DNA of 64,000 nt from contig NZ_CP128362.1 in assembly GCF_034274695.1 (NCBI RefSeq), forward strand, positions 6,822,501 through 6,886,500, written 5' to 3'. A program made the translations under genes and the position numbers. The notes under the pieces were generated by a model. It did no database searches and was not told the DNA's origin. It saw nothing but the letters and a program-made list of their open reading frames with translations. The number at the start of each line of letters is the position of its first letter. Position 1 is the first letter of the stretch. Below, in pieces: positions 21,801-30,900 of this stretch. Origin of the DNA: Chitinophaga sp. LS1. GTDB lineage: Bacteria; Bacteroidota; Bacteroidia; Chitinophagales; Chitinophagaceae.

Positions 21801-24800
21801 CTGCAGGAAGGTCAATCCGCTGATGGGTCCTATTGCCTGCTGCATCGCCTCTTCTGCTATCACCATCCTCGCCCCTGTATCTTCAATAATATACCGGATT
21901 CTTTCCGGGGGGAATGAAGGATCAACCGGTACAAATACTCCCCCCGCTTTTAAGATTCCTACAATGCCCATCACCAGCTCCACAGATTTCGCCGCAGATA
22001 TAACCACCCGTTCTTCCTGGCCAATTCCTGCACGCAGCAGGAAATTGGCTATCCTGTTACTTTTACTGTCCAGTTCAGCATAAGTGATCGCTGCATCACC
22101 ACAAACAACTGCTACCTGTTCAGGCACCCGTTTCACCTGTTCATGAAACATAGCTAATACAGTCCTGCTCCGGTCATATTCCAGGTGATGCACATTCCAG
22201 TCAGCCGACAATTGCCAGGTTTCTGCCGGGTACAATATATCCACTGCATCCAGGGATTGTTCCGGCCAGCTGCATTGCTGATCCAGTAATCGTAAGTAAT
22301 GGCTTAACAGTTGTTCCATCTGCTCGTCACCATATATATCAGCATTGTATTTCAGGTCTATCCTCAGCGATCCGCCATATTGCTCCACATTAAACAGCAT
22401 ATCATATTTCACACTGGTATTTCCACGTGCTATAATGGTCGCAGTTCTATCTTCATACGCATCGTTTTCATTATGCTGCTGGTTCTGCATGGTGAACATG
22501 ATATCAAACAATGGGGATCTGCTGGTATCCCTGCTTAAGTGCAACTCTTCTACCAGCCTGTCAAACGGGTACGATTGATGCTCATAGGCAGCCAATGCGG
22601 TTTCCCTTACTTTTTGCAGCAGAGAAATAAAATCCATTTCCCCCTGCAATTGGGTGCGCATCACGAGGGTATTAATATAAAAACCAATCTGGTTCTCAAG
22701 ATCCACATGATCACGACCTGCAACAGGGCTTCCAATCAATATATCATCCTGCCCTGAATACCGGTACAGCAAAGTATAGAGTACACTTAGCATGCCCATA
22801 TACAGGGTACTGTTATACTGGTTACATAGTTGCAGCAGGCGATCAGTGACTGCGGGAGAAACAATCGCAGCCACGTAACGACCATGTTGGGTCATCACCT
22901 TAGGCCGTGGATATTTTGCCGGCAGCTGCAAAGGAGTGATATCGCCTTCAAATTGTTTAACCCAGTAATTACGATGTACCTGGGCTGCTGTGCTCTTCAG
23001 CTGTTCCTGCTGCCAGGAAGCATATTCTTTATACTGTATACGCAAGGGTGGTAGCGCCGGAGAAGCACCATTTAAAATCGCTTCACAGGCGTGCAGCACT
23101 TCCCTGTACAGTACTTCCAGCGACCATCCATCACTGATAATGTGGTGCAGGTTGAACCATAATATGTGATGCTGATGCCCGGTATTCACCATCCCCCAGC
23201 GGAACAAGGGTCCGTTTTCCAGGTCAAATGGCTGATCAGATAATCCATTGATATAATCATTCACTGCTTCATCTCCGCCTACAGTCATTACAACCATATC
23301 GGGTACATATAAGGATTGCCCGGCTGGCAATACCACCTGCCTTAACTCACCCTTTGCATTTTGCCGGAATACTGTCCGCAACACTTCATGCCGTTCAATC
23401 AGTAAAGCAATTGCTTTTTCAACTACAGGGGTCTCATACCTATCATCCAATATTATCCTGCCCGGGTTATAGTAAGACCTGGCCGTATCTTCCTGCTGAC
23501 AGGTGATCCAGATCCTCCTTTGACCATCACTTACCGGGTAATCCGGTGCATCTGCCAATACAGGAATGGCACTATACAGGGAAATATTATTTGCCCTGAT
23601 TAACCCCGCATGTGCGGCGATAGTCGTATGCTGGAACAATTCCTGCAACGTCAGCTTTACTTCAAAGTGACGATAATAATGATTCACCAGCTGCATTAAC
23701 CGAAGGCTATGCCCGCCAATGTTAAAGAAATCAGTATGTACACTGATATTCTTTTTTATATGTAGTACCTGCTGCCAGATACATTCTATGATCCTTTCCA
23801 GCTCTTCTGTGGCTGCTACAAATCCATCAGACACCTCCAGGTATGCTGAAATATCCAGCTGTGATAATTTTTTCCTGTCTATTTTCCCATTAGGGGTCAA
23901 AGGGAATGATACCTGCTCTATGATATGTGCAGGGATCATGTAATCGGGCAATTTACTTTTCAGGAAACCTTTGAGCTGTTCCTTATCAAAGCCCGTTTCT
24001 GGAATCACGATCGCTACCAGTAGCCGGCTGCCATCTTCCTGTTCTCTTGCCTGTACAACTACCTGCGCAACATACCCGCTTTGCTGGAAGATGTTTTCAA
24101 TCTCACCCGGCTCTATCCGGTATCCCCGTATCTTCACCTGCTGATCATTCCTTCCTGCTATTTCAATCCGGGCATTCATATTCCACCGGCCGATATCACC
24201 GGTTTTATACATCCGCTCACCATGTGCAAAAGGATTTTTAACAAATACCTGTGCGGTCAGTTCTTCATTATTAAAATACCCGTTCGCCAAACCATCTCCT
24301 CCAATATATACATCTCCATACACACCGGCAGGACAAAGCTGCAGGTACTTATCCAGTATATATATTGCTGTATTCCTGATTGGTTTTCCTGCATGTACAT
24401 GTTCAGATGCCCTGAGCAATGCGCCTGTGGACCAGATAGTCGTTTCAGTAGGACCATATACATTGTATATAGCTGCGCTGGTATGAGATTGTACCTGGCG
24501 GAATAATTTCTCCGGGAACTTTTCGCCGCCTACGATGAGGTGGTGCAATGATTTAACAAATAACCGGGAGTCGTTGTCTTCCAGCAATGAGTTCAGATAA
24601 GAAGGTGTGATCTGCATGGCAGTAATCGCCTGCTGATCTTTCACTGTTTTACGGGCATATTGTTGTTTCAGCTCATTCAGTAAAGGCAGGCTTTCCATCA
24701 CTTCACCCGTATCTATCCCAAAATCTACGAGACAGGCTATTTCCGTTACACCTATTGTGTATAACCTGGCTATCAGCTCATGACAGGTGGCAGGAGTGCC

Positions 24801-27800
24801 CAGTAAAGCAGCACTCTGCCAGTATCTTTCAAAAGCAGCTTCCAGCACTGCCTCCATATCTGCTTCTGCCAGTTGCGCATCATTGCCTGCAAGGTTCTTT
24901 AACAAACTCACATTGGATCGCAGATATTCTTTAAACGGCTGCTTTACGGTGGCCCTTACTTTTTCATCATCCTGACCTATAAAGGTATGCAGCATCACCG
25001 CCACCTTCCTCGTAGCAGGGTCATACCCATGTTCAATTAATGCCTGTTTATATACGTGTATATTCTTTGCCAGTACAGTAATATCCTGGCCCAGCATATG
25101 TGTCAGCAAGTGTGCGCCGATACTGCCGGCTGTGCGGAATGTATCGGTACTACCGGCAGAGGTAATCCATATGGGTAACTCCTGCTGAATGGGCCTTGGA
25201 AATACCCTCAGTGATTTTTCCCGGTCATTGCCGTTTTTTCTTGTGATGCTTCCTCCTTTCCATAATGTCTGCAATGTTTGTAGCTGCCTGTACATGATCT
25301 CCTGCCTGTGGCTATAGTTCTCTGGCTTCAATACAAAGTCATCTGCATGCCAGCCGGATGCAAAAGAAAGTTCCACTCTCCCTGCCGAAAGATTATCTAC
25401 GACTGCCCAGTCTTCAGCCACCCGGATCTCATCATGCAGGGGCAATACCACACTTCCCGAACGAAGTTTAACATGATTGGTAATAGCAGACAATGCACCT
25501 GCCAGCACAGCAGGGTTAGGGAATATGCCGCCAAAAGCATGAAAATGTCGCTCAGGCAACCATACGCCCGAAAATTTATGCGCATCTGCAAACTGCACTG
25601 ATTGCAACAGGAACTGGTATTTATCGTGCTTTTCTTCCTCCTGCTGACTGGCAAAATAAAACAGGCTGAAATCCATTTCTACCTGGCCACTGCCCGCATA
25701 GGTATTGAAATTATTGATCCATTTACTATTGTCATGCAGTGTAATACGCACCCCATTGCAGAGTGTCCATATCAATTCCAATATTGAAATATCAAATGAT
25801 ACAGAAGTAATAGCCAGCAAATGATCATTTTCATTTACAGACAATAACTCCTTCATGCCATACATGAAATTGAGCAAAGCCCCATGTGCAATCATCACTC
25901 CTTTAGGCCTGCCTGTGGAGCCGGAAGTATAAATAATATAAGCCACCTGTGCTGGCAGCGGGGCATAGCCGGATGTATGTGCATGATCATAAGTGAGCTT
26001 GTCCACACTCACTACATTCATCCCCTGCACATCCACCAGGCGATCTCTCACCAGTTCAGTACTCAGCACTAATTGCGCCCCTGTATCTGACAACATATAC
26101 GCAATCCTGTCTGCAGGATATTCAGGATCCAGCGGAACATATACGGCCCCAGCCTTCATCACACCCAGTATGGCAATCAACAGTTCTGCACAGCGATTCA
26201 TAAAAACAGGGACAGGTGTGCCTGGAGTAATCCCTTCTTTTACGAGGTAATGAGCAAGATGATCACTATATGCATCCAGCTCTCCATAAGTCCAGGATGC
26301 ACCTGCAACTGTAAGAATCTTTTTATTTCTATCCTTTTCTACCTGCTCCCTGAAAAGATCGATGACGGTCTTATCTGCGGGATTTTCAGCAGCAGTCTGG
26401 TTGAAAAGTTTCAATAATTGCTCGCGGTCATCAGAAGGCAGATAATCCAGTTTACATAAAGCAGTAGCAGGATTGCTGACAACTACCTGCAACAGGTTTA
26501 CAAAATGTAATACCAATTGCCTGATAAATGCCCCTTCATAGATATCTGTATTAAACTCTACCCGCAGGGATAACCCTGCTGCTGTTTCTGCAAAATCAAA
26601 ATTGAGATCCAGCTTGGTCATACAACTGCCTTCCTCCACTACTACCCCAGGTACGCGGCTGGTGACAGCCTGTTTATCATCATAGCTACGATGACTTTGC
26701 AATATGACCATCACATCAAATAATACGGACCTGCTTAAGTCTCTCTTCATTTCCAGCTCATCCACCAGCTTATCAAAAGGATAGGCCTGGTACTTGTAGC
26801 TATCCAACGTCACCAGGCGAACCTGTTCTAGTAGCCGGAGAAAACTCTGTTCTCCGCTAAACCGGGTCCTCAATGCCAGGGTATTTAAGTAATACCCGAT
26901 CTGGTCTTCCAGCTCAGGATGTTCCCTGCCTGCCAAAGGCGTACCGATGATCATATCTTCCTGCCCGGTATACCTATAAAACAAGGTATTTAAGACCGCC
27001 AGCAATCCCATGAACAAGGTCGTGTCTTCTTCCCTGCAAAGGTTCTTTAATGCATCTGTAACGGGCTTATTGACCAGGATACTCATGGTCTTTCCGCGGT
27101 GGGTGAGCACAGGCGGTCTGATACCTGATACAGGTAGTTCAAGCACGGGTAATTCACCTGAAAACTGTTCCAGCCAGTACTTACCGGCGGTTACATAGGC
27201 TTCGGTTGCCAGTTGTTCCTGCTGCCAGCTGGCATAATCCTTATACTGTATTTTTAGTGGAAGGGAATGATAAGGGGTGCCGGAAGTAAATGCATGATAA
27301 TACCCCAGGATATCTTTTTGTAATACTTCCATAGACCATCCATCACTGATAATGTGATGCATATTGTAATGGAAAAGAAATCTACCATCTTTCAGTCTTA
27401 ACAAACCGGCCCTGAGTAATGGACCTGCCCACAGATCAAATGGTAAGGCTGCTTCCTCCTCAAGGTACTTTTTAACCGCGCTCTCATCCCATTCCGATGC
27501 ATCCTGTTGCTGGAATGAAAAAGGGAATTCCCCTGCAGATAAAACCACCTGCCTGATCTCTCCTTCTTCATTCTCCCTGAAAACCGTGCGTAATATTTCA
27601 TGGCGGTCTATGACAGACAGCAATGCCTTTTCCAGGTTGCCAGGTATATAGTGAGGTTCCAATGTAATACGAACCGGCATCGTATAAGCCATGGCTGCCT
27701 CGGGGAACTGGCTGAGTATCCATAACCGCCGCTGACCTTCTGACAAAGGATAATTTTTAGATACAGCCACCGGGCGAATAGGTGCTACCTGTCCCTCTTT

Positions 27801-27968
27801 TGTATACTTATTGAGATAACGGATCAGCTCCTGCTTATTTGCTTTTATCACCTGCAACAGGTCCTCCGGCAATGTGCCGGATTCATTTTCAAAGACCAGT
27901 CTCAAATCTTCCCCGTCTACTGAAAGGGATATTTTTTCCTCAGATAACCGGTTGATTAATTCGATCAT
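15840..27968 (-). CDS. NRPS-D: TubC_N-C-A(monooxygenase insert)-PCP-C-A-PCP-E-C-A-PCP
   Basis: The product is 4042 residues from ATG 27968, which lies 10 bp after the PKS stop. An upstream ATG at 28007 would overlap the PKS gene and adds 13 residues that its sister proteins lack. Approximate order: docking domain 1-60; C (HHIISDG near 209); A1 split by a luciferase-like monooxygenase at ~757-1095; PCP (~1416); C (~1612); A2 (YTSGSTG ~2101); PCP (~2486); E domain with HHLVVDG (~2668); C with HHILMDG (~3136), placed to accept a D residue; A3 (~3603); PCP (~3976). Pocket codes by eye: A1 D-I-L-Q-I-G-V-I-W-K (glycine-like); A2 D-A-T-K-I-G-H-I-G-K (Asp/Asn-like, epimerised to D); A3 D-L-T-K-V-G-H-V-G-K (Asp). 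The last A-PCP is almost identical to that of NRPS-B. It accepts from the PKS and hands on to NRPS-E. Confidence 0.93.
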   Translation of the reverse strand: MIELINRLSEEKISLSVDGEDLRLVFENESGTLPEDLLQVIKANKQELIRYLNKYTKEGQVAPIRPVAVSKNYPLSEGQRRLWILSQFPEAAMAYTMPVRITLEPHYIPGNLEKALLSVIDRHEILRTVFRENEEGEIRQVVLSAGEFPFSFQQQDASEWDESAVKKYLEEEAALPFDLWAGPLLRAGLLRLKDGRFLFHYNMHHIISDGWSMEVLQKDILGYYHAFTSGTPYHSLPLKIQYKDYASWQQEQLATEAYVTAGKYWLEQFSGELPVLELPVSGIRPPVLTHRGKTMSILVNKPVTDALKNLCREEDTTLFMGLLAVLNTLFYRYTGQEDMIIGTPLAGREHPELEDQIGYYLNTLALRTRFSGEQSFLRLLEQVRLVTLDSYKYQAYPFDKLVDELEMKRDLSRSVLFDVMVILQSHRSYDDKQAVTSRVPGVVVEEGSCMTKLDLNFDFAETAAGLSLRVEFNTDIYEGAFIRQLVLHFVNLLQVVVSNPATALCKLDYLPSDDREQLLKLFNQTAAENPADKTVIDLFREQVEKDRNKKILTVAGASWTYGELDAYSDHLAHYLVKEGITPGTPVPVFMNRCAELLIAILGVMKAGAVYVPLDPEYPADRIAYMLSDTGAQLVLSTELVRDRLVDVQGMNVVSVDKLTYDHAHTSGYAPLPAQVAYIIYTSGSTGRPKGVMIAHGALLNFMYGMKELLSVNENDHLLAITSVSFDISILELIWTLCNGVRITLHDNSKWINNFNTYAGSGQVEMDFSLFYFASQQEEEKHDKYQFLLQSVQFADAHKFSGVWLPERHFHAFGGIFPNPAVLAGALSAITNHVKLRSGSVVLPLHDEIRVAEDWAVVDNLSAGRVELSFASGWHADDFVLKPENYSHRQEIMYRQLQTLQTLWKGGSITRKNGNDREKSLRVFPRPIQQELPIWITSAGSTDTFRTAGSIGAHLLTHMLGQDITVLAKNIHVYKQALIEHGYDPATRKVAVMLHTFIGQDDEKVRATVKQPFKEYLRSNVSLLKNLAGNDAQLAEADMEAVLEAAFERYWQSAALLGTPATCHELIARLYTIGVTEIACLVDFGIDTGEVMESLPLLNELKQQYARKTVKDQQAITAMQITPSYLNSLLEDNDSRLFVKSLHHLIVGGEKFPEKLFRQVQSHTSAAIYNVYGPTETTIWSTGALLRASEHVHAGKPIRNTAIYILDKYLQLCPAGVYGDVYIGGDGLANGYFNNEELTAQVFVKNPFAHGERMYKTGDIGRWNMNARIEIAGRNDQQVKIRGYRIEPGEIENIFQQSGYVAQVVVQAREQEDGSRLLVAIVIPETGFDKEQLKGFLKSKLPDYMIPAHIIEQVSFPLTPNGKIDRKKLSQLDISAYLEVSDGFVAATEELERIIECIWQQVLHIKKNISVHTDFFNIGGHSLRLMQLVNHYYRHFEVKLTLQELFQHTTIAAHAGLIRANNISLYSAIPVLADAPDYPVSDGQRRIWITCQQEDTARSYYNPGRIILDDRYETPVVEKAIALLIERHEVLRTVFRQNAKGELRQVVLPAGQSLYVPDMVVMTVGGDEAVNDYINGLSDQPFDLENGPLFRWGMVNTGHQHHILWFNLHHIISDGWSLEVLYREVLHACEAILNGASPALPPLRIQYKEYASWQQEQLKSTAAQVHRNYWVKQFEGDITPLQLPAKYPRPKVMTQHGRYVAAIVSPAVTDRLLQLCNQYNSTLYMGMLSVLYTLLYRYSGQDDILIGSPVAGRDHVDLENQIGFYINTLVMRTQLQGEMDFISLLQKVRETALAAYEHQSYPFDRLVEELHLSRDTSRSPLFDIMFTMQNQQHNENDAYEDRTATIIARGNTSVKYDMLFNVEQYGGSLRIDLKYNADIYGDEQMEQLLSHYLRLLDQQCSWPEQSLDAVDILYPAETWQLSADWNVHHLEYDRSRTVLAMFHEQVKRVPEQVAVVCGDAAITYAELDSKSNRIANFLLRAGIGQEERVVISAAKSVELVMGIVGILKAGGVFVPVDPSFPPERIRYIIEDTGARMVIAEEAMQQAIGPISGLTFLQPGADLVAGFDVPPVASADAAPVVATDVVPTVVVLPEQLAYIIYTSGSTGRPKGVMISHYSLTAHLLDIIPRTGLDTCKSFGILASLAADAYHTIHFASLCTGGSLHLLPEELLHNGQLLQQYFEAHTIEAMKIFPSLWTSYASLGYRILPAKVLIFGGEKFPGSVLQHLTAASYRGKVFNHYGPTESTIGVLLHEVNLQHVYEEVPVGRPYGNARVYVVNGSMQLCPVGVAGELLIGGDGVARGYLNQPALTAERFMADPITGAGRVYRTGDLVRWSASGDIIYVGRTDDQVKVRGYRIEPGEIEKVLLSVEGVGAAVVMLQEDANDDKLLVAFYTGKQYGDLWLREQAGKQLPEYMLPGRFIHLESLPLLPNGKIDRKSLPDVDRVELAPATVYTAPASGVETAVLECCQEVLKRPLAGGITDSFFESGGDSIKAILLATKLKQRGYSVKVGDILKYPVLKVLSGYVTEVVQKQVKQEVAVEGNVQLTPVQAAFVERNYKDKHHYNQSILLKSRERIDTGILEKCLQTICTHHDALRMICWEEEGIWRQFNRSKTAKSYKLEVHDLQGTTSQLSAIADRLQATIDLADGPLLHAGLFHMEDGDRLLLVVHHLVVDGISWRILLEDLALCYGQLVNGQQAELPLKTDSFMQWSASLQQLAATDQLAAEIPYWQQVVSARRVPLPVDFPEGRVTDTITRAGGFVLDKTLTASLLTEVNKVYNTDTRDLLLTALGMSVKESFGCQNLMILQEGHGREDVLSSLNVSRTVGWFTAIYPFLLDTSDTGDPQQYLVSVKEALRAIPRKGAGYGVLRYLRNEVHPILPADITFNYMGEFSELSDNPGTSSLFSYAPDYKGMEVSETYTPETGITITGMIAAGNLSIAVRYIAAWFREETITAWLENYKRQLEQLIRRLSATAHQYVTPSDLTFSGMSIDELQALNPTGNIEDIYELSPLQEGIYYHWLSDPATTSYVNQVSYHVKGKLSTDILRQSFEYLVARHEVTRTAFTHLYSGVNLQIVQKSVTGGFRYEVVTDLLDVVAARKEADIRQGFDLGNGSQVRLTVLDGGNNEYVFIWTYHHILMDGWCSGVLIREFYAVYQAYHEGRQPSLEKVYPYSDYISWLSKLDIAASRQYWRHYLQGYAQTVRVPFRNITLKNGPGAMSKFRFELDSTTVQAIRNICRKVGVTENTFMQACWAWLLGRYNNSEDVVFGAVVSGRPHEVEGVDKMVGLFINTIPVRITCQQDLTVTALLRSIQDDAIQSLPHHYLRLPDVQSESPLRNELFDHVFVYENFPIQEMIAGNAAVSSGGLDELSLTASEASVESSFDFTVQVVPVREHMRITFMYRSEIYEQAAVQKIAGHFNDVINAFATGTSPVNYLSYAELCELYAFGRSVAEVPVGTTFMSLFEGVVKSHPEAAAIHYGGERWSYQRLDETGNRIAEYLITQGVVNGSKVLLCMPSSGYAIASLLGILKSGGCYVPVDPAYPVSRIRHILSDCQTDLLITDRVVADSLPADIGRILIADELEGGGVAPSVSITGSDLLYVIYTSGSTGQPKGVQITQGNIVDYLYGLASRIPISSCRDYALVSGLFTDLGNTVVYSSLAFGGCLHLFSKEELSSPDVLIQSIKEIDCVKITPSHWKALSAGRELLLPKRLLVFGGEALPASIPAQIRGCEVVNHYGPTETTVGKLLHVCTPNESEGIVPVGRPFGNTQVYILDSNGQPCGIGIPGELYIGGDGVSIGYVHNAPQTASRFVKNGLHAWPAVLYKTGDQASYLPDGSIRFLGRQDHQVKIRGYRVELEEILSVLNGCAGVLQSAVLVKATESGENELGCFISGTATVAEVERYLSLMLPGYMVPTHIEHLAALPLTGNGKIDRQQLLDSWGAAGPGSNYVAPRNDMEARLATLWQEVLGVSQPIGVHDSFFDLGGHSIKVIKLLSRISKEFGVTLSIQTIFKEATIEGLARGIEESKWMTAGAQTSHDDREYEAVEI
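15957..17666 (-). repeat. 1710-bp direct repeat, copy 1 (Asp A-PCP unit of NRPS-D)
   Basis: This segment matches 44607-46316 at a constant offset of 28,650 bp. I see three mismatches, at 15972, 17337 and 17557. Only the 17557 change alters a residue that I can identify (Ala here, Val in the other copy). The repeat starts inside the PCP (GVTLSIQT) and stops at ELCELYAFGRSV, the junction between C and A. The C domains outside it are unrelated: D-accepting here, the common L type in NRPS-B. Confidence 0.97.
19060..20380 (-). other. Epimerization (E) domain of NRPS-D module 2
   Basis: The segment between PCP2 and the third C domain begins NVQLTPVQAAF. It has HHLVVDGISWRIL, EGHGRE and a TVGWFTAIYP segment, all typical of E domains that racemise a PCP-bound aminoacyl or peptidyl residue. 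The module therefore delivers a D residue, consistent with the following C domain, whose HHILMDG region and YELSPLQEGIYYH start are of the D-accepting type. Confidence 0.88.
21702..21773 (-). repeat. Three 24-bp tandem units encoding an Asp-Pro-Val-rich octad
   Basis: Inside A2 of NRPS-D, just before the A3 motif, three consecutive 24-bp units each start with a GAT codon. They encode DVPPVASA, DAAPVVAT and DVVPTVVV. The other A domains in the window have no such insert here. It looks like a small in-frame tandem expansion forming a flexible surface loop. Confidence 0.7.
24690..25680 (-). other. Luciferase-like FMN monooxygenase embedded in the Gly A domain of NRPS-D
   Basis: About 330 residues interrupt A1 between motif A4 (SVSFDISILEL) and motif A5 (VYGPTETT). 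The insert starts MDFSLFYFAS and contains GVWLPERHFHAFGG, GSVVLPLHDEIRVAEDWAVVD, ELSFASGWHADDF and PIWITSAGS. These are hallmarks of the natural-product-associated luciferase-like monooxygenase family. The same placement is known in MtaG and MelG of myxothiazol and melithiazol synthesis, where the host module also uses glycine. It likely hydroxylates the alpha carbon of PCP-bound glycine using reduced flavin. Confidence 0.9.
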
Positions 27969-27978
27969 AAAACAGCTT

Positions 27979-30900
27979 TTATATAATGAGCGCTTTAGGG
28001 TTTTCACTTTTATTACCTGTACCCTGAATCTGCAGCATACCTGTTATCACTTGCAGTTCATGGGATAATTCCCGGATGGTGGGATGTTTGAAAAAAACAT
28101 CAACAGGCAATTGTATCTTGAATAACTGGTTGAGTTTTCCTGCCAGTGTCATAGCTTTTAAAGAATCTCCACCCAGCTCAAAAAAATTATCATCTATACT
28201 GATATCAGCTGTTCCGAAAAACAGGCTCCATGTATCCAGCAATTGTTGTTCTACAGGGGTGAATGATTCAGTTGTTATTTTCTCACGCCGTTTCTCTTTC
28301 ACAACGATTGCGGGCTCAATCACCCGCTTACCGAACCGTGTTTCCAGGTCTGTTACAGAAACAATTACACCAGGATAGTCAGTTAAGCCCAGCGTGGTTT
28401 CAAATACCTGTATCATCTCTGGTTGGGTGATACCTGATTTTCCGGCATCGAATGATAATCCATCCAGGTTCACAGTAATCCAGTTTTTCAGTTCCTGCTT
28501 TCTGACCGTTACAAAATGATCCATAAAACTATTGGCCGCGGCATAGGCGCCATAGGTAAGTCCACCAAGTATAGCGGCAAGACTGGATGCAATCCATACA
28601 AAATCTGGCTGCAGTTTGCTGAATACGATATGAATATTTTGTAATCCTCTGACTTTGGGTAGAAAATGCTGCTGTACCTGCTCTCGTTCCAGGCTTGTAA
28701 CAGGGCTAAATCCTGTGGAAGATACATCTCCGGCTAAATGAATGACCCCATCTATCTTACCAGGATATTGGCTTACAAACCGGGACAGTGCATCCAGGTC
28801 ACTAATATCCAGCTGGTGATAACTGACAGTCCCGCCCAAGTGTTCCAGTTGCCGTACTTTTTCTATGGTTGCATCTGGCGCACTTCTACCTGTTAACAAC
28901 AGGGTCGCCTGGTAATTTGAAAGCAGGTGTGCGGCCAGTACCATCCCTATTTTCCCTGTGCCTCCTGTAATGAGATAATGCCCCCCTTTTTTCAAACCGG
29001 ATGCAGATGGCTGGCCGCTTATTGAGATGTGCTCATAAGCAGGTACCCAACGAAAATCTTTTCTGAGGCAGACTACCTGCTGCTGGTAATTCTGCAACAA
29101 CTCCTTACAAACTAACGATATGCTACACGCTATTACATCCAGGTGAGCAAAGCTGAAAGATGGATGTTCCTGTGCCAGCACTTTCAATAATCCTGTTATC
29201 GGGGCAAGCGGTAAATCATACACATTGCTTTCTCCTGATACGGACAATAATCCTTCTGTGATAAGCGTCAGTTTTTTGAACGCCTCACCATGCCGGATCA
29301 AGTGTAACAAATGAAGAAATACAGTTTCAGGATCATCCTCCACACCCATCCATATCAATTGTTCCGGGTGATTGTCCGGCCGGGCTAACGCAGCTTTTAA
29401 CTGTTCATAGTTATTCGTTCTTGTCACCTGGTGACCATCCCTGTTCAACTGGTAGGTGATACGATCTGCCAGCTCATTTTTACCCGACAGTATCAGGAAG
29501 TGGGTCTTCTCTTTCACTGGTTCGTTAGGTAAGAAGGCGGCCTTTTTCCATCCCTGGAAATAATACCCGTTATTAATATCCTGTCGCTTCTCTTTATCTG
29601 CATGCAGGTAACGGGTCAGCAATGTCTCCAGGTCTGCATCCACAGGGAAAGAATTTTTTTTGAAAACATAACCTGGTAATGAAACCCGGGCACCTTCACT
29701 GTTCCAGTTCACGTCTGCACCACTTTCCCAGATCTTACCGATGCCTTTCAAAAATGATTTATAATCCCCCGTCTTTTCCTGGGGATGCCGGATCAATTGA
29801 ATGATAGGGGCTTTCTGTAATATTTGCCGGCAAAATCCAGCTAATACATTTCCAGGGCCCACTTCAATCCATACAGTATTCCCCTTTGCAGTACTGATGG
29901 TTTCTACGCCATCCCAGAACAGGACTGTTTCTATAATATGCCGTCCCCAGTAGACGGGAGAACAATGTTCATCGCCAGCTACCTTACCTGTCAGGTTAGC
30001 ATACACAGGTATGCGGGGAGTAGAGAAAGTAATGTCGTTGATGCCTTTTACAAATTCTATGGCAGCTGCACTCATCATACCCGAATGAAATGCATGTGAG
30101 GTCTTTAGCCGGGCTACGCTTATCCCTTTTTCTTTCAGTAAGCGCGTAACCTCCACCACGTCTTCTTCATGCCCGCTTATCACACAATTACCGGGCGCAT
30201 TGATGGCTGCAATACTTACGCCCTTATCCCTGATCAAAGGTGTCACCTCCTGCAAAGCAGCATGAACGCCGATCATGGCCCCCTGTGGCTGTTCACTCAT
30301 ACACCTGGCTCTTTCAAGTACGATGCGGACGCCATCAGGGAAAGTAAACACGCCACTGATACAGGCGGCTACCAGCTCCCCAATGCTATGTCCTATCATG
30401 GCAGTTGGCCTGATACCATGATGTGCTAATAATTGCGACAATGCATATTCAAACACAAACAGTAAAGGCTGTGTGTACAGCGTATTATTGATACGCTGAT
30501 CTTCTTCAGCGGGCGGATACAGTATGTCTATATACCGTTCACCGGTCAATGCTTCCAGCAGGGCACACCCCTCATCTATCCATTTGCGAAAGACGGGTGA
30601 ATGCTGGTAGAGTCCCAACCCCATATTTACATATTGCGCTCCCTGACCGGGAAACATAAATATGATAGCAGGATGATGGACGGCGGCATTTACATTCGTA
30701 TTGATCATGGGCAATTGTGCCAGCAGGTCAGTGACAGAATGAGCCGTTAGCGATGTCCTGTAACGAAAATGAGCTCTTCCCTGTTGTGTAGTGAATGCGA
30801 TATCCGGGATGGCCGGCTTTTCTACAGTAAGGAAAGATTGCAGTGCGGCAACCTGGTTCGCAAGGCCATCTGCCGTCTTAGCCGAAAATAAAACCAGCTC

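Noticed and set aside
27969..28007. Longer N-terminus for NRPS-D from ATG 28007
   Set aside because: It overlaps the PKS gene and adds 13 residues. ATG 27968 gives an N-terminus that aligns with the docking domains of the sister proteins.
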